Of a stretch of DNA of 64,000 nucleotides, positions 1 through 12,500 are shown piece after piece (the stretch's first letter is position 1; each line of letters opens with the position of its first letter). The notes beneath the pieces are model-generated. The model was given only the letters and a program-made list of their open reading frames with translations. It ran no database searches and had not been told where the DNA came from. The position numbers were made by a program, and so were the translations under genes. The DNA comes from Cichorium intybus (Eukaryota; Streptophyta; Magnoliopsida; Asterales; Asteraceae): contig CM042013.1 of NCBI GenBank assembly GCA_023525715.1, positions 77,173,494-77,237,493 of the forward strand. Reading direction: 5' to 3'.

Positions 1-133
1 TTTGTATTATAAAAATTTGATACATGTATCTATTATCATATAATTGAAAATAATAAAGACATTTTATATAACTTTTTAAAAATGGTATGATAATAACATG
101 TATTTGTCTATATTTTAACTATATAATTTTGTT

Positions 134-162
134 TCTGTGCAACGCGCGGGCAAGCGCCTAGT
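134..162 (+). mobile_element. Helitron 3' terminus (H0)
   Basis: A degenerate GC-rich hairpin (134-150, two arms around an AAC loop) is followed after 7 bases by CTAGT at 158-162, the arrangement of a plant Helitron 3' end. The element body lies to the left, outside the window. The next base is G rather than the usual T, and the stem has mismatches, so this is an old or imperfect end. Confidence 0.55.
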
Positions 163-307
163 GTCTAATAATACATTGTAAAATTATGGAAAAATTACTT
201 TTCAACATATGAATTATCGTACGCTTTGTTTGACTATAGTTGACTTTTGTTGACCAAATTGACAATTGTCACACCGATGGTCACAGCAACTCACAGTCCA
301 TTGGAAC
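163..307. other. AT-rich spacer, nothing recognised
   Basis: No gene, repeat or terminus was recognised between the Helitron end and the CACTA-A protein remnant. It contains short TTGAC-type direct repeats near 225-262. Confidence 0.4.
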
Positions 308-1729
308 CTACACACACTTACACATAGTCATAGTCACACACACATAATTAAACACACATAATATGTTTATGTATGTTTGTACGGAGTTTATACGAATAAA
401 AATGCATACATTTATATTATCTAATTCACCCAATATTGGCGATACAACACCGGTTTTCTTTATGATAGGGCTCCTCACTTCTATCTCTTCGTTCCTACCC
501 GCATCGTCTTGTGGCATCATAGCAGGATTCACCCTACTACCGACCATGGAGTCGACCACGTCCTTTTCGGTATCCATCCCTTAAGCCATCATATTAGGCA
601 CCATATCAGCCATAAGCTTTGCATATATTTTATCATACAATCTTTGAAACAATCTATCCTCTAATTTTTTTCACCAAATCTTCAATATCTAATAACTCGT
701 GTTGTTTCCTGTTTCTCTGGTTTTTCCTCGATTCTTTCAAAGTAACATTGTACCCCACCACCCTCGTGCGACCAGGGTGCTCTCGTCCCAAAACCTCTGT
801 CATCAAATCAACTTCATCTTTATCCTTCTCTATCTGTAAATGAAAACCATGTGATTGTATTAACACATGCTAATGATACAACATCATCTGCAAATGATAA
901 ATTCAAAAAATACACTTACAAACTCATTCAATAATGCCTCACTCTCGGGCGCTACAATGTATTCCCCTAAGATAGTGAGTTTTGTCCTAGCAAATATATA
1001 ATCTCTATCCTGCTCGTCTGATATGTAGTGTCCTTTTATTTTCGCACCTAACTCAATATCTTTATCCCACGTATCTTTGTTCCCACGATACCCCCATGGG
1101 CCTAAGTGGGCTGGATTTTTGTTCTTCTTCACAGTCTATGTTGGTTTGTTACTTATTTCCTTTACAAATAAACACAATTATAAATTATAGCATAAAAAAC
1201 ATCAATATAGAGTAAAGTCCAACCAGCCTGAAAATTTTCAGTAGATTTTAGCTTAACAAATTCTTCCATGTTTGTTTTGTCAAGAACGAGTACTTTTTGA
1301 TGCATCAACACAATTGCGCATTAACTTAACCAGCGTCGACTTGTATTTCCTCCATGACTGGTTACCGAAAGAGTTGCTTTTTTGGCATTGTCGTTTGGTG
1401 TATGCCAATGATTCTATTTTTTAAATTTAAAGTAGAACAACTATTAGTAATGATTATTAATTAAAAACATATGTAATAAGTCTTAAATATCACACCTTAA
1501 CGTCCAACCACAACTCATCATGCTGTGACTTGGGCACTTTATCCCAACTCTCTATAAGGATAGAAATCCTTGTCCTTGACAGTGGCTCCACAATAAGTCC
1601 AAATTCAGGTTGAGTGTCTCCAATAGCTTGATTATTGTGATCAAAATCGACATGCAAACTTTGTAATTTTTCTTTCGACTTTTTCCTTATCAAAGTGACG
1701 TTTCTTTTTTTCTTTGTTGGCTTCTCCAT
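308..1729 (-). pseudogene. CACTA-A Transposase_24-like (Ptta/En-Spm) gene, decayed
   Basis: This is the second (non-TNP2) gene of a CACTA/En-Spm element, broken. Reading the minus strand, exon 1 runs from ATG at 1729 to a GT donor at about 1496 (78 codons, ending LWLDVK). A middle exon near 1225-1400 keeps a NQSWRKYKSTLVK-like stretch and a later EFVKLKSTENFQ-like stretch in another frame. The 884-1175 exon keeps NPAHLGPWGYRGNKDTW after an in-frame stop. The 654-866 exon keeps LGREHPGRTRVVGY. The last piece is 308-600. The same blocks, in the same order, occur in the better preserved CACTA-B gene at 38191-41030, which supports the family call. Stops and frame changes make it a pseudogene. In living elements such proteins accompany TNP2 and probably bind subterminal repeats, but that role is inferred. 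Confidence 0.8.
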
Positions 1730-1818
1730 TGTTGGGTGCCTACAGCTGTGTATTATGAACGACTAATTAAAAGAAACTGTCTAGCTTTGGTTTTTAGGTA
1801 TTAAAGGTTTCTTAATCA

Positions 1819-1988
1819 ATCGACATAAAAAAAATAGCCAATGGCCTCTTGGCCAAGTGGTAAGGCGTCGCCCTCAAACCTTGAGGTTGAGGGTTCAACC
1901 CCCACTAGGGGGAATAGATGGATTTAAGGTGATTAGAGTAGGAGTAGGATAGATTTGCCGTTCCAAAAAAAAAAAATCGACATAAAAA
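1819..1988 (+). mobile_element. tRNA-derived SINE with 13-bp target duplication
   Basis: A tRNA-like head (about 1841-1915) has an A-box-like TGGCCAAGTGG and a B-box-like GGTTCAACCCC. An unrelated tail follows and ends in a run of A (1965-1976). The insert is flanked by identical 13-base copies of ATCGACATAAAAA at 1819-1831 and 1976-1988, which is the mark of target-primed reverse transcription. It sits just upstream of the CACTA-A gene start, so it landed in that older element. RNA polymerase III transcription from the internal boxes is expected for the class but not shown. The tRNA part is too altered to be a working tRNA. Confidence 0.8.
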
Positions 1989-2154
1989 TAACTCCATAAT
2001 CACATTGTTTAAAACATAGATTGATTAATCAAGCCGCAATGCAATTGCAGAGAAGTTTAAAAGGCGGTAATGCAAAAAATCAATTGACATATAAACAGCC
2101 CTTACCGGTTACGATGTTGGAGTGCAGCCCTAATGGTAGATACCGGCGGTCAAT

Positions 2155-2289
2155 GTGGCGGCGATTGTGAAGACGATAGCAGTGCAAGGTCGCCGGTGTG
2201 TGGTGACGACTGTGAAGACGATAGAATTGCATGGTCGCCGGCGTGTGGCAGCGACTGTGAAGACGATAGCAGTGCAAGGTCGTCGGCGC
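2155..2289. repeat. 45-bp minisatellite, three copies
   Basis: Three head-to-tail copies of a 45-bp unit containing TGTGAAGACGATAG recur at about 2163, 2208 and 2253. The period is a multiple of three, so it leaves open repetitive frames on both strands, which I do not call as genes. Confidence 0.75.
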
Positions 2290-3022
2290 TAATGTGTCTA
2301 ACGAGAACGAGGATCGTGTATTACTGTTGCTACGAGGGTAAGAACGACGTGTGACATTGCTACGAGGGTAATCAGGAGGAATTGCGGCAAACTTAAAAGG
2401 TGTAATCCGTCCTTTGTGGTAATCGAAAAAACTAAAAGACGGTAATTTAAATATTGAATAGGATATTTTCGCGATTAGTTATTGTTTAAAAAAATTTAAA
2501 TTGTTGCCGTGTTCAAATTTTTATTAGAGTAAATTATACGGATGGTCCCTGTGGTTTGGGTAATTTATGCGTTTGTTCCCTAACTCGTTTTTTAACTCGT
2601 ATGTCCCTTATTATTTGTTTTTGTTGCGCTTGGTCTTTGACAGACATAAAAATACTATTTTGCCCACAATAATTTATTTTTAACTTATTAAAGATCAAAT
2701 GGCCCATTATATCCCTTTCCCGTTATCCGTTTTACTTGCCTTCACCATGAAATTTCTGGTAACAGTCGTCTTCTCCGGCAAATTGTCGTTGTCGTTGTTA
2801 ATCATCAAGTCCAAACACCATTTGCAAATAATCGATTACAACCAAATCAATCAAACAGATATAGAGCCTAACCAGCCAAAGCGGTGGTGGAGTTGCAGGT
2901 GTAAATCAAATTTCAAAGCCTAATCAACTAGTCGACACATTAACAACAAGCATCTGATTTCCAAAAAATTTAAAATGATTTCCAATCCTAATTTAAAACT
3001 AAAAAAATATGTAAAACCTAAA

Positions 3023-4600
3023 GGTACGTTTGGTTGAGGAAAACTGTTTTCCGTTTTCCATTTTTCATTTTCAGAAAAAATGGAGTGGAGTTTTCATTTT
3101 CATTTTCATTTTCAGTAGAAAACGCGTTTGGTAAATCTAATTGAGTTTTCGTTTTCCGTTTTAGAAAATTAGAAAACGCGTTTGGATGTGTATTTTCTGT
3201 AAGTTTTCATTTTCTATTTTTTTTACTTCAAAATAATACAGAATAACACATATTTGTAAACCTACACTCACCCATCACCCACCATCCACAAACACCCCCA
3301 CCCCTACCTAACCCTACTCCACCCACCCCTACCTACCCCTACCCCACCCTATGCCCTACCGAACCTACCCTACCCCACCCTCCACACTCACCTCCACGCA
3401 CCACATCCTACCTACCCCTATAATCGTCTAGGTTAGGGTGGGGTGGGTAGGGTGGGTGGGTGAGGTGGGTAAGGTAGGTAGGGTGGGTAGGTAGGTAGGG
3501 TGGGGTAGTGGCTGGGGTGGGTAGAGTGGGTGGTGGGTAGGGTGGGAGGGTTAGGGGTAGGTGGTGGGTGTGATAGACTGATAGGGGTTAGGGTGGGTGG
3601 GTGTTGGGTGGGTTGGTGTTAGGGTATAGTAGGGTAGGGGTGGAGTGGGGTGGCGTAGGGAAGGGTGGGGTGGATGTGGGTAGGGTAGGGTGGGGTGGTG
3701 TAGGTAGGGTGTATAGGGTGGGGTAGGGGTTAAGGAAGAACATTAAACTGAAAATCGTCTAGGGTAGGGTAGGGTAGGGTAGGGTGGGTGGGTGGGGTAG
3801 GGTGGATGGGTGGTGGGTGAGGCGGGGTAAGGGTATGGGGTAGGTGGGGTAGGGTGTGTAGGGTGAGGTAGAGGTTTTGGGTAGGGTAGGGTGGGTGGGG
3901 TGGGGTGGGTAGGGGTGGGGTGGGTGGGTAAGGTAGCTGGGGTGGAGGTGGGTAGGGGTTGGGTAGGTTAAGGTTGTGGTGGGTTGGGATGGGTAGGGTA
4001 GGGTGGGGTGGAAGTAGGTAGGATGGGGTGTGGTGGGTGGGTGAGGCTGGGTAGGGGTATAGGTGGGTGGTGTGAGGTAGGGTAGGGTGTGTAGGGGTGG
4101 GGCGGGTTGGGTGAAGGTGGGAAGGGGTTGGGTAGGTTAAGGTAGGGGTAGGCTGGGTGGTTAGGGTAGGAGGTATGGGTGGGTGGGTGGGGTAGGGTAG
4201 GGTGTGTAGGGGTAGCGTGGGTGGGGTAGGGTAGGGTGTGTAGGGGTAGCGTGGGTGGGGTAGGGTAGGGTGTGTATAGGTAGGGTGGGTGGGGTGGAGG
4301 TGGGTAGGGGTTGGGTGGGGTAGGTTGGGTTGGGTTGCGTAGGGTAGGGTTAGGGGTGGGTGGGTTAGGTAGGGTTAGGGTGGGTTGGGTAGATATGTAT
4401 GTAGGGATTGTATTCTTAGAAATATTTGGAAATAGATAACTTTGGAAAACAATAATTTTGAGTTTTCCAAGTATATGTAATTTTAGAAAACGGAAAATTT
4501 TCATTTTCTTGTAAATTTTTTGAAAACTTGATCAACCAAACGCGTTTTCTAACTTTTCTTTTTTTTGGAAAACTAGAAAATTTTCCTTAACCAAACCCAC
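3023..4600. mobile_element. Foldback/MITE-like element nested in M1
   Basis: The outer ends are imperfect inverted repeats: left GTTTGGTTGAGGAAAA, right TTTTCCTTAACCAAAC. Both sides continue with TTTTC/GAAAA-rich arms. A putative direct repeat CCTAAA lies at 3017-3022 and 4601-4606. The core is the C-rich/G-rich minisatellite described separately. The terminal GTTTGGTT type is common in small plant DNA transposons. The superfamily cannot be assigned from a 6-bp duplication alone. Confidence 0.6.
3250..4395. repeat. Strand-switching telomere-like G/C-rich minisatellite
   Basis: About 170 bp of C-rich repeats (CCCTACC, CCCACC) at 3250-3425 switch abruptly to about 960 bp of G-rich repeats (GGGTAGGGTGGGT variants) at 3430-4395. 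The two parts are roughly complementary and can fold on each other, and the G strand carries dense GGG runs. The long proline-rich frame antisense to it at 3968-4504 is a product of the repeat. Confidence 0.85.
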
Positions 4601-5913
4601 CCTAAAAATCTTCAAAAAATCCCTAAAAAACAGCGGCAAAATTTGTGCATCATCTCCAAAAAGTGGAGAAATCTGCCCCGTAATCTACGTTTTTTCCTTT
4701 CCGCCACAGCGGCAAAATCTGTCGAGTCTCCCACAGCCTACGAAATCTACGTTTTAAATCTCCGACGGAGATCCGATTGCATCAGAGGCATGAGGCAGAG
4801 ATGGCGGTGTGGATCTAATTGCTCCACAAAAACGACGAACTTGCATATATTCCTTCGGGCGGTAGGTGGCGATGTTTAAGAGCGCCATCACAATGACTTA
4901 GACGGGCTATTCAGTGCATCGATGCTTTAGAGTGGTGCAATGTAGTGAGTGGCGGAGAGAATTGTCGTTTGTAGTTTAAAAACAGGGTCGGACAAGAGAA
5001 GATAAGGGGGAAGGAAAGTGACAATGGTTATCACTAAGAAAAAATCTTTTGAATCAAGGTTCGCTTTTCTCACCAATGTAGCAGAAGCCTCACATTCATC
5101 ACAATCCAACCTAATTCCAAGGAAGATTCCGCCACCGACGACGGCAAATCCACCGATAATCGTTGTCGTCTTGATTCCAATTTCAACCTCTTCTCCCATA
5201 GAGAGAAAGTTCTCGCTTTTCACGGCTTTCTTTATCTTCGATATGCTTTGTTTTGGTAAGAGATTCCTCTGTCAATTGATTCAAATGTTTAAAGCTCCAA
5301 ACACTTTCTTCATCGGTATCTATCTTATAGGGGTGGGAATTTACAACCTATCATTATGATATACAAATGATCCAATTCGAGTTCATGAATGACGAGATTG
5401 CATCTAGTTATTTTTGCCTCTCCCTTTGATTTCAGTTATCATTTTAGATTTTAGATTGTATCAGGTTTGATTTCATGTGGTTGCTGGACATTTAAACAAG
5501 AAGGGTGTAGGTGGCCAGCTACATTGGGGAGGTATATGAGAGGATCATCGGCGGAGGGAAGGTAGAAAACCACCCCCACATCCACGATGGTGCTAATCCC
5601 ATCGTCGGAGTAGACGAACGGGAAGAAGACGAAAGAGGTCTAAGGTTGGAGTGCGGGAAAGTTGAAACATAATTTAGACTTTTTGTTGGAATTTAGTTTC
5701 TTTTTCTTTTTCTTTTTAACTTAGAAATAATAAACAAATAAATGAAATATTAAAAAAATTATTAAGAGTAAAATAGACTTTTTGGTGTGGCAGGAACCAA
5801 GCGCATAACAAAATCAAAATATAGGGACGGTTCGAGTTAAAAAAAATGAAGGACCAAACGTGTAAGTTACCCCATACCACAGGGACCATTCGTGTAATTT
5901 ACTCTTTTTATTA

Positions 5914-6344
5914 TCTAAAAGTCATGAATGAGTAAAACAAAGGTCACTTAATTATTTTCTATGGAGGGTTATAATTGTAAGCAATATTTGATCCATTATT
6001 AAATAATTTTACTGAGTACACATTTATATCAAAAACTGGCCCAAAGTTTCTTTTGATTATTTCTGTTTTACAATTTAAAAATTAAATAGAAAATATAAAA
6101 AATGTTATTCGTGATACAATAAGAAAACAAAGTCGATAAACCGAAATACTATATACTTAATGAAACAAAGTAAATAAACTGAAATATCTTCCGCAACAGA
6201 TGTCTTCGTAATTTAATGTCATTTTGTATTCTTGTAAACAAACAAAATATAGTAATTAAATATTGTTATGAATTTGTTTTGTGTCAATATAACAATCTAA
6301 GTTGTTTTATTACTTATATGTTTTTTAATTCAATAAATAACATA
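5914..6344. other. AT-rich remainder of CACTA-A
   Basis: No conserved coding block is visible here. It lies between the M1 target duplication and the DUF4216 remnant, where CACTA-B also has AT-rich sequence between its two genes. Confidence 0.4.
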
Positions 6345-7649
6345 TTACCTATATGTCTTTTGGGATTCAACAACAACTCCTTCATTATGGTTTGATCTTA
6401 AATAAGCATCATCAGTAATATTCACATTTGGAGATGGGATACCGATAGAAAATGGAGGTATCTCGTCAAATTGGTCGTATTCTTCCTCGTCGACAAGATT
6501 TTCAACACCAAGTATATGTCGTTTACCATGTAGGGCGATGTGCCAACTCGAATTCGATGGGTCTTCATTAAAGAATACATGGTTAGCTTGTTTGGCTAGA
6601 ATAAATGGTTTAGAGAGATAGCCATGTGTAGAAAGGTTGACAAGTGTGAAACCATCTTTGTCAACTTTAACACATCCTTTGTTGTTGACCCAATTACACT
6701 TGAATAGATGTACTATAGTTGAGGAATCATATTTCAATTCCTAAATTTCCTGAATGACTCCATAATATGAATCTTTGGCTATAATTGACCTTGCCTCATG
6801 ATTCACATTAGAGTATGCAACTGGTATTGCTATTAACGTCACTCCACTATTTTGCAATGTACTCTTTCTATCCTATGTAGCAGTGTAAAATGTATACCCG
6901 TTAATGTCATAGCTTTGGTAAGTTGATACGACGTTTCTCAGACCATACCCTAATAGTTTGACTAAAGGAGAGGGGTAAACTTGGAATTGACAGGTGGTTG
7001 TAATGGTGTTCTTCCCCATTTGGGGTACAAAGAAATAGTTTCTTTTTGTAATTAGCCTTAAAAATGGTACTATGTAATTAGACTTGTTTGTTGCTGAATA
7101 GCTCCTTGCTATTTCAGCTTTTTTCTTTTTATATAATGCAACCGGTTAAAAAATATAGTTTGACTAAAGGATCAAGGTTTTCTCTACCTAAGTTTTCTTT
7201 CACTTTTTCTTTCAACCATTCAGGAAATGTTCTAATTTGCTCCTTAACCAACCATTTTTAGACCTGTTTTTGTTTTTTTTACCGTAATATTGACATGTGG
7301 TCATTAATTTATGGAGCAACAACTGTCATGTGTTGTCATACTATAAAATGTGCTAGGTTGAATTCATCACGATCAGGTATGATCGCTTTCAATCCAGCTA
7401 TAACTGTCCCTTGAAGTCTACCTTCATGTCGTGATTATGGAATCCCAATAGTGGAAACACCTTTTAGATAGTGTGTACAAAATTGAATCACCTCTTCTGA
7501 AGCATATCCTTTAACAATACTTTCCTCAGGTCTATGTCGATTATTTACATACCCTTTTGAAAAAACCCATATATCTCTCGAATGGGTACATGTATCGCAG
7601 ATATACTGGATCACAAACCTTTATTTCTCTTATAATATGGGATAAAAGG
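6345..7649 (-). pseudogene. CACTA-A TNP2 transposase, C-terminal part, decayed
   Basis: Minus-strand remnant of the C-terminal part of a TNP2/TNPD transposase. 6345-6737 is still open and matches the DUF4216 region of CACTA-B almost block for block (VHLFKCNWVNNKGCVKVDKD, then KRHILGV and EEEYDQFDE). Further right, the upstream protein continues in changing frames with stops, up to a stretch matching CACTA-B near 42361-42395. There it is cut by the copia element at 7655. The gene resumes at 15338 on the other side, with about 150 bp of the expected transposase sequence missing. Confidence 0.85.
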
Positions 7650-7654
7650 TGTGA

Positions 7655-8686
7655 TGGAGAATAGGCAAACAAACAAACTTAAACTCTTAAGTTCACATGC
7701 AACCTAAAGGATCTATGTTTTCTCTATTGAACATATAAATAAGAACATCTATAGGAAACCCTAGGTATAATCAAAATTACTAAAGAGTGTTTCTAGATTA
7801 CATACCTTATCGTTATTATAGCAAATAACAATTGTTACTCGTATTGTAGACCTCTCAGAAGCTAGCCCCACAAATATTGTGCCTCTAATGGTTCACACCC
7901 AAAATTCTAAGCAAAGGTTAATTATCTTAAGTTCTTATTAAGAAATAGCTCGCTATAAAACCTTAGAGAAGGATTATAGATTCTGCTTGAGAGAGAAGAT
8001 AAATTTAAGAGAACAGTATACAATACAGGAAAGGGTTTCTGGATTACATACCTTGTTGTTATTATAGCAAATAACAATTGTTCCTCGTATTGTAGACCTC
8101 TAAGAAGCTAGCACCACAAATGTTGTGCCTCTAATGGTTCACACCCAAAAGTCCAAGCAAAGGTTAATTATCTTAAGTTCTTATTAAGAAATAACTCGCT
8201 ATAAAACCTTAGAGAAGGATTATAGATTCTGCTTGAGAGAGAAGAGAAATTCAAGAGAACTGTCTACAAGAAACCTTATTTGAATTCAAACTACAAGGGT
8301 GCTAAAGGATAAACCTTATTTGAATTCAAACTCAGATAAAAACCTTATCTCTTACCCTTTTTTCGGCTACATACGTCGCGCGTCGCGTCATACTTCACGC
8401 GCGGCGCTCGTGTTACTTCGTCCAGAAGGTTTCGTTGTTTAACTATTGAACAATTACAATCCAGCCCCTGCACTTTTAATTAATTCCAATCAATTCTGAT
8501 TAATACCAAACTAGTTTCTGATTAATTCATTATCATATAATAAATTAATAAACTATTTATCTCTCTCTCTCTCTCTATTTAACCTTAATACCAGTTGGAG
8601 TATTGAGGGTAACCCAAAAGGACTTTGCTACTATCAATTCAAGTATATACCAATTATAGTTATGGGCTTGGACACCTAGTCATACA
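7655..8686 (-). repeat. Copia 3' LTR (left), with internal 246-bp duplication
   Basis: The LTR runs from TG at 7655 to CA at 8686. An internal segment is tandemly duplicated with a period of 246 bp (about 7789-8034 and 8035-8280), and a shorter direct repeat follows. The counterpart LTR has only one copy, which accounts for most of the length difference. A short CT microsatellite lies near 8561-8576. Confidence 0.88.
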
Positions 8687-8700
8687 GTCTCCCGCTTGGG

Positions 8701-9557
8701 TAAGTGTAATAACTATAACTGTCGTATAAATTCTAAATCGATCAGCAAATTATAGTTTCCAAAAGCTGCCGCCAAACTCTGACCTAGTCTGTTACACGTC
8801 CTAAGATAAGTAATCATATGATCCTCCATTCAGCAAGATATCGTATGGACATGAGACATGAATTGGGATCAATCTCAATGTCCAATACTTTGTTTCCCGA
8901 TTTTTGATGTATGATGATGTAGGACTTCTAATTGAACACATCAATTCAGTCCTGGCTGGGCCCCGCACTATAAGTCAACACCAAATCATCGAGGGGCCCA
9001 AAGATATCGCTTTTCCCGTTAGGGAAAAAAGGAACGAATAAACTTTGACTCATATGCTTGTATCCTTTAATCATCAAATCACGCACAACAATACGTTTTA
9101 TGTCATCGAGTTACCGATGTGTTTACACATTATCAATGTACAACCGACTTGTAAATTTCAACTCATATATCTCCGTTTCAAGACCATAAGATATTATAGT
9201 CTCAAAATTACTCGTGATATAATCCATGAAGTAATTCTCTGAGCGTGGGTTTGTCCAATACTCAAATATCCATTTCTAAGTACTCATGAACATTGCAACA
9301 ACACTATTGCTATGTCTAACTCTTTAGACAATCTACAATTCAGTTCATGACAGTCTTAATTCACTGCTTACTTTTAAAAGTATGAGCAATTGTGGACTTT
9401 TAAACAATCATATTATTCAGGAAGTAAAACATGCAAAATGAAACACAATAATTAACCATTGACAAATAGCAGTAATCAATACTTATAAATAATTCTCCGT
9501 TATTTAATCACCAAAAGTCGATTACATATACTTTGTTACAAGTTTCAAAATAACTAT
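8701..9557 (-). other. Copia 3' untranslated region
   Basis: Sequence between the purine tract and the end of the RNase H region. No coding similarity was recognised. Confidence 0.5.
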
Positions 9558-12500
9558 CTAATTACAAAAACTAATATCATCTCTCAGACCAATGCTCCTA
9601 GCATGCTGACTGTGCCTGACCCTACTCAAAGCCTTTGTCAAAGGATCTATATGGTTCTCTTCGGATGACACCCTCTTTACAATGACGTGGCCTTCTTCTA
9701 CTCTATGTCTAATGTAATGGTACTTTCTGTCGATATGTCTGGACTTTCCATGATCTCTCGGTTCCTTAGTCAAAGCAACTGCTCCTTCATTATCGTAGAA
9801 CAGTTCCATTGGCTCCTGAATACTTGGGACTACACCAAGGTCACCGATGAAGTTCTTCAGCCAACCCGCCTCCTTTGATGCTTCACTTGCCGCTATGTAC
9901 TCTGACTCACAAGTTGAATCAGCCACCGTTTCCAGTTTGGAACTCTTCCAAGTAACCGCTCCACCGTTTAACAGAAATATCCAGCCCGACTGAGTTGTCT
10001 CTATCTGTCTGGAAGCTGGCGTCACTATACCCACTAACTCTCAACGTATCACTGCCACCAAGGACCAGAAGCATATCCTTCGTCCTCCGTAGATACTTGA
10101 GAATGTTCTTAACCGCTCTCCAATAAGCTCTGTCAGGATTTCCCTAATAACGACCGACCATGCTCAAAGCAAAGGACACATCAGGGCGAGTAGATGTCAT
10201 AGCATATATGATTGACCCCACAGCCGAAGCGTAAGGTACTCGACTCATGTCAGCAATCTCCTCATCTGTACTCGGGCATTAAGTCTTACTCAATTTGGCA
10301 TTGCTCTAGATAGGTAGCTCTTATTTCTTGGAGTTTTCCATACTAAACCTCTTTAGTACCTTATCCAAGTATGTACTTTAACTAATTCCAATTAGTCTCT
10401 TGTTTCTATCTCTCAAAATTCTAATCCCAAGAATATACGCTGCTTCTCCAAGGTCTTTCATGGCAAAACACTTTCCAAGCCAAGATTTAACTTCTTGCAA
10501 GGTTTGAATGTCGTTTCCCATGAGCAATATGTCATCGACATACAACACTAGAAAAGTCACTATACTCTCACTAGCCTTGATATACACACATGACTCATCT
10601 TCTCTCCTGGAGAAACCAAACTCTTTGACTTTCTCATGAAAGCAGAGATTCTAGCTGCAGAAGCTTGTTTCAATCCATAGATTGATTTCTCAAGCTTACA
10701 CACTCTATTGGGAAACTTTACATCTACAAAACCCTCTGGTTGATTCATGTAAACATCCTCAACCAACTTCTCGTTGAGGAAAGTGGTCTTGACATCCATC
10801 TGCCAAATTTCATAATCATGAAATGCAGCTATAGCGAGCATTATCCTAATAGACTTAATCTTAGCTACTGGTGAGAAGGTTTCGCCAAATTTCAACAAAG
10901 TTCCAAACTTGATTGTCATACATAGACTTGATCTCGCTATCCATTGCCTCTTTCCATTTAACAACCTCACGGCCTGCCATTTCTTCCTTGTAGCTAGCTG
11001 GTTCATCCAAATTTATGAGTGTTCTATCACCGACAAACATGTCACCATTTGTAGTAATATGGAAACCATAAAACTCAGGTGGCATGCTAACTCTACTGGA
11101 ACATCTAAGAGGTAATGAGGTGTTTACCGGTTCAACAGGAACTTCTCCCTCTGGTTGAGTGCTAGTATCTTCTAAGGTTCCTTCATCGGTTGATTCCTGA
11201 ATTTCTTCAAGGTCAATGGTACTTCCAATGTCCTCTTTAAATATGAGCTCTCTCTCATGAAAGACTCCTCTTCGTGCTACAAAGACCACGTCCTCGCTCG
11301 ATTTGTAGAACAAATATCCAAAAGACTATTTTGGGTAACCAATGAAAATACACCTCTCACTTCTAGCTGCTAGTTTGTCGTGAGTCTCTCGTCTTACGAA
11401 AGCTTCACAACCCTAGACTTTGATATGTGCCAATGAGGGAACTTTCCCTGTCCACATTTCGTGAGGTGTTTTGGCAACCTTCTTAGTAGGGACAAGATTG
11501 AGGATGTGGGCGGTTGTCTCTAAGGCATACCCCCAGAAGTGAATGGGAAGAGAAGCTCGAATCATCATTGAACGAACCATGTCCAACAAGGTTCGGTTAC
11601 GTCTCTCAGCCACACCATTCAGTTGTGGTGTCCTTGGAGGAGTCAACTGTGAGACTATTCCACATTCCTTAAGATAGTCAAGGAACTCGATACTAAGATA
11701 CTCACCGCCTCTATCGGATCTAAGCATATTTATCTTCCTGCCTAATTGATTCTCTACTTCATGCTTGAACTCTTTGAACTTTTTAAAGGTTTCTGACTTG
11801 TGTTTGATTAAGTAGATATTCATATCTGTTGTAATCATCTGTAAAAGTCACATAGAATCGATTAGCATCCCTTGTGGATGATCGAAGGGTCCACACACAT
11901 CCGTGTGTATGAGATCCAGCAAACCTTCACCTTTTTTACAATATCCCGTGAAAGGTGATTTTGTCATCTTTCCGAAAGGACAAGATTCGCATACATCATC
12001 CGACCTAAGGACGAATGATTCCAACACTCCATCCTTTTGGAGTTGGGCGATCCATTTCTTGTTGATGTGTCTAAGACGACAATGCCACAAGCATGCCTTT
12101 TCTATACCATTAGACGAATCAATTTGAAATACACTATAGCCTAAATTGTCTACACATGTCACAGTTTCATACACACCATTACAAGTTAAAGCTTCAAATA
12201 TAAAAACACCATTTTTATAAGCAGAAATAGGTCCATTCAAATTATCAAATTTATATCTATAACCTTGTCTGAACAATGCATGAAATGAAATAATATTACG
12301 TGCCATTTCTGGCGAGTAGTAACAATTTAATAAATCTAATCTAACATCACTAGTAAGCACTAGACTATAAACTCTAATCTTGGTAACAGGAGACGATCGC
12401 CTATTTCCCATGACCAGGTTCATCCTTCCGTGCCCCACCTCCTCACTTTTTTTAGGCCATGCAAATCAAAATAATTGTGAAAACCATATCTTGTATCAAG

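Larger units (their letters stand above)
2527..5904. mobile_element. MULE-type element M1 with 9-bp target duplication
   Basis: The termini are long inverted repeats of roughly 140 bp. The left end starts GAGTAAATTATACGG and the right end closes with CCGTGTAATTTACTC-like sequence (one mismatch), ending at 5904. Perfect 9-bp direct repeats TTTTTATTA flank it at 2518-2526 and 5905-5913, the size typical of Mutator-like elements. No transposase frame is visible, so it is non-autonomous. It holds a nested foldback element (3023-4600) and GC-richer sequence at 2690-2930 and 4640-5660 that may be captured host DNA, which I could not identify. M2 at 19349-21117 has the same terminal motif. Confidence 0.85.

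Noticed and set aside
1841..1915. Functional tRNA gene
   Set aside because: It has promoter boxes but lies in a SINE with target duplications and A tail, and does not fold as a sound cloverleaf.
2080..2354. Repetitive frames on both strands
   Set aside because: Generated by a 45-bp minisatellite with a period divisible by three; no independent coding evidence.
3968..4504. 178-codon proline/threonine-rich minus-strand frame
   Set aside because: Antisense of the G-rich minisatellite; open only because of repeat composition.
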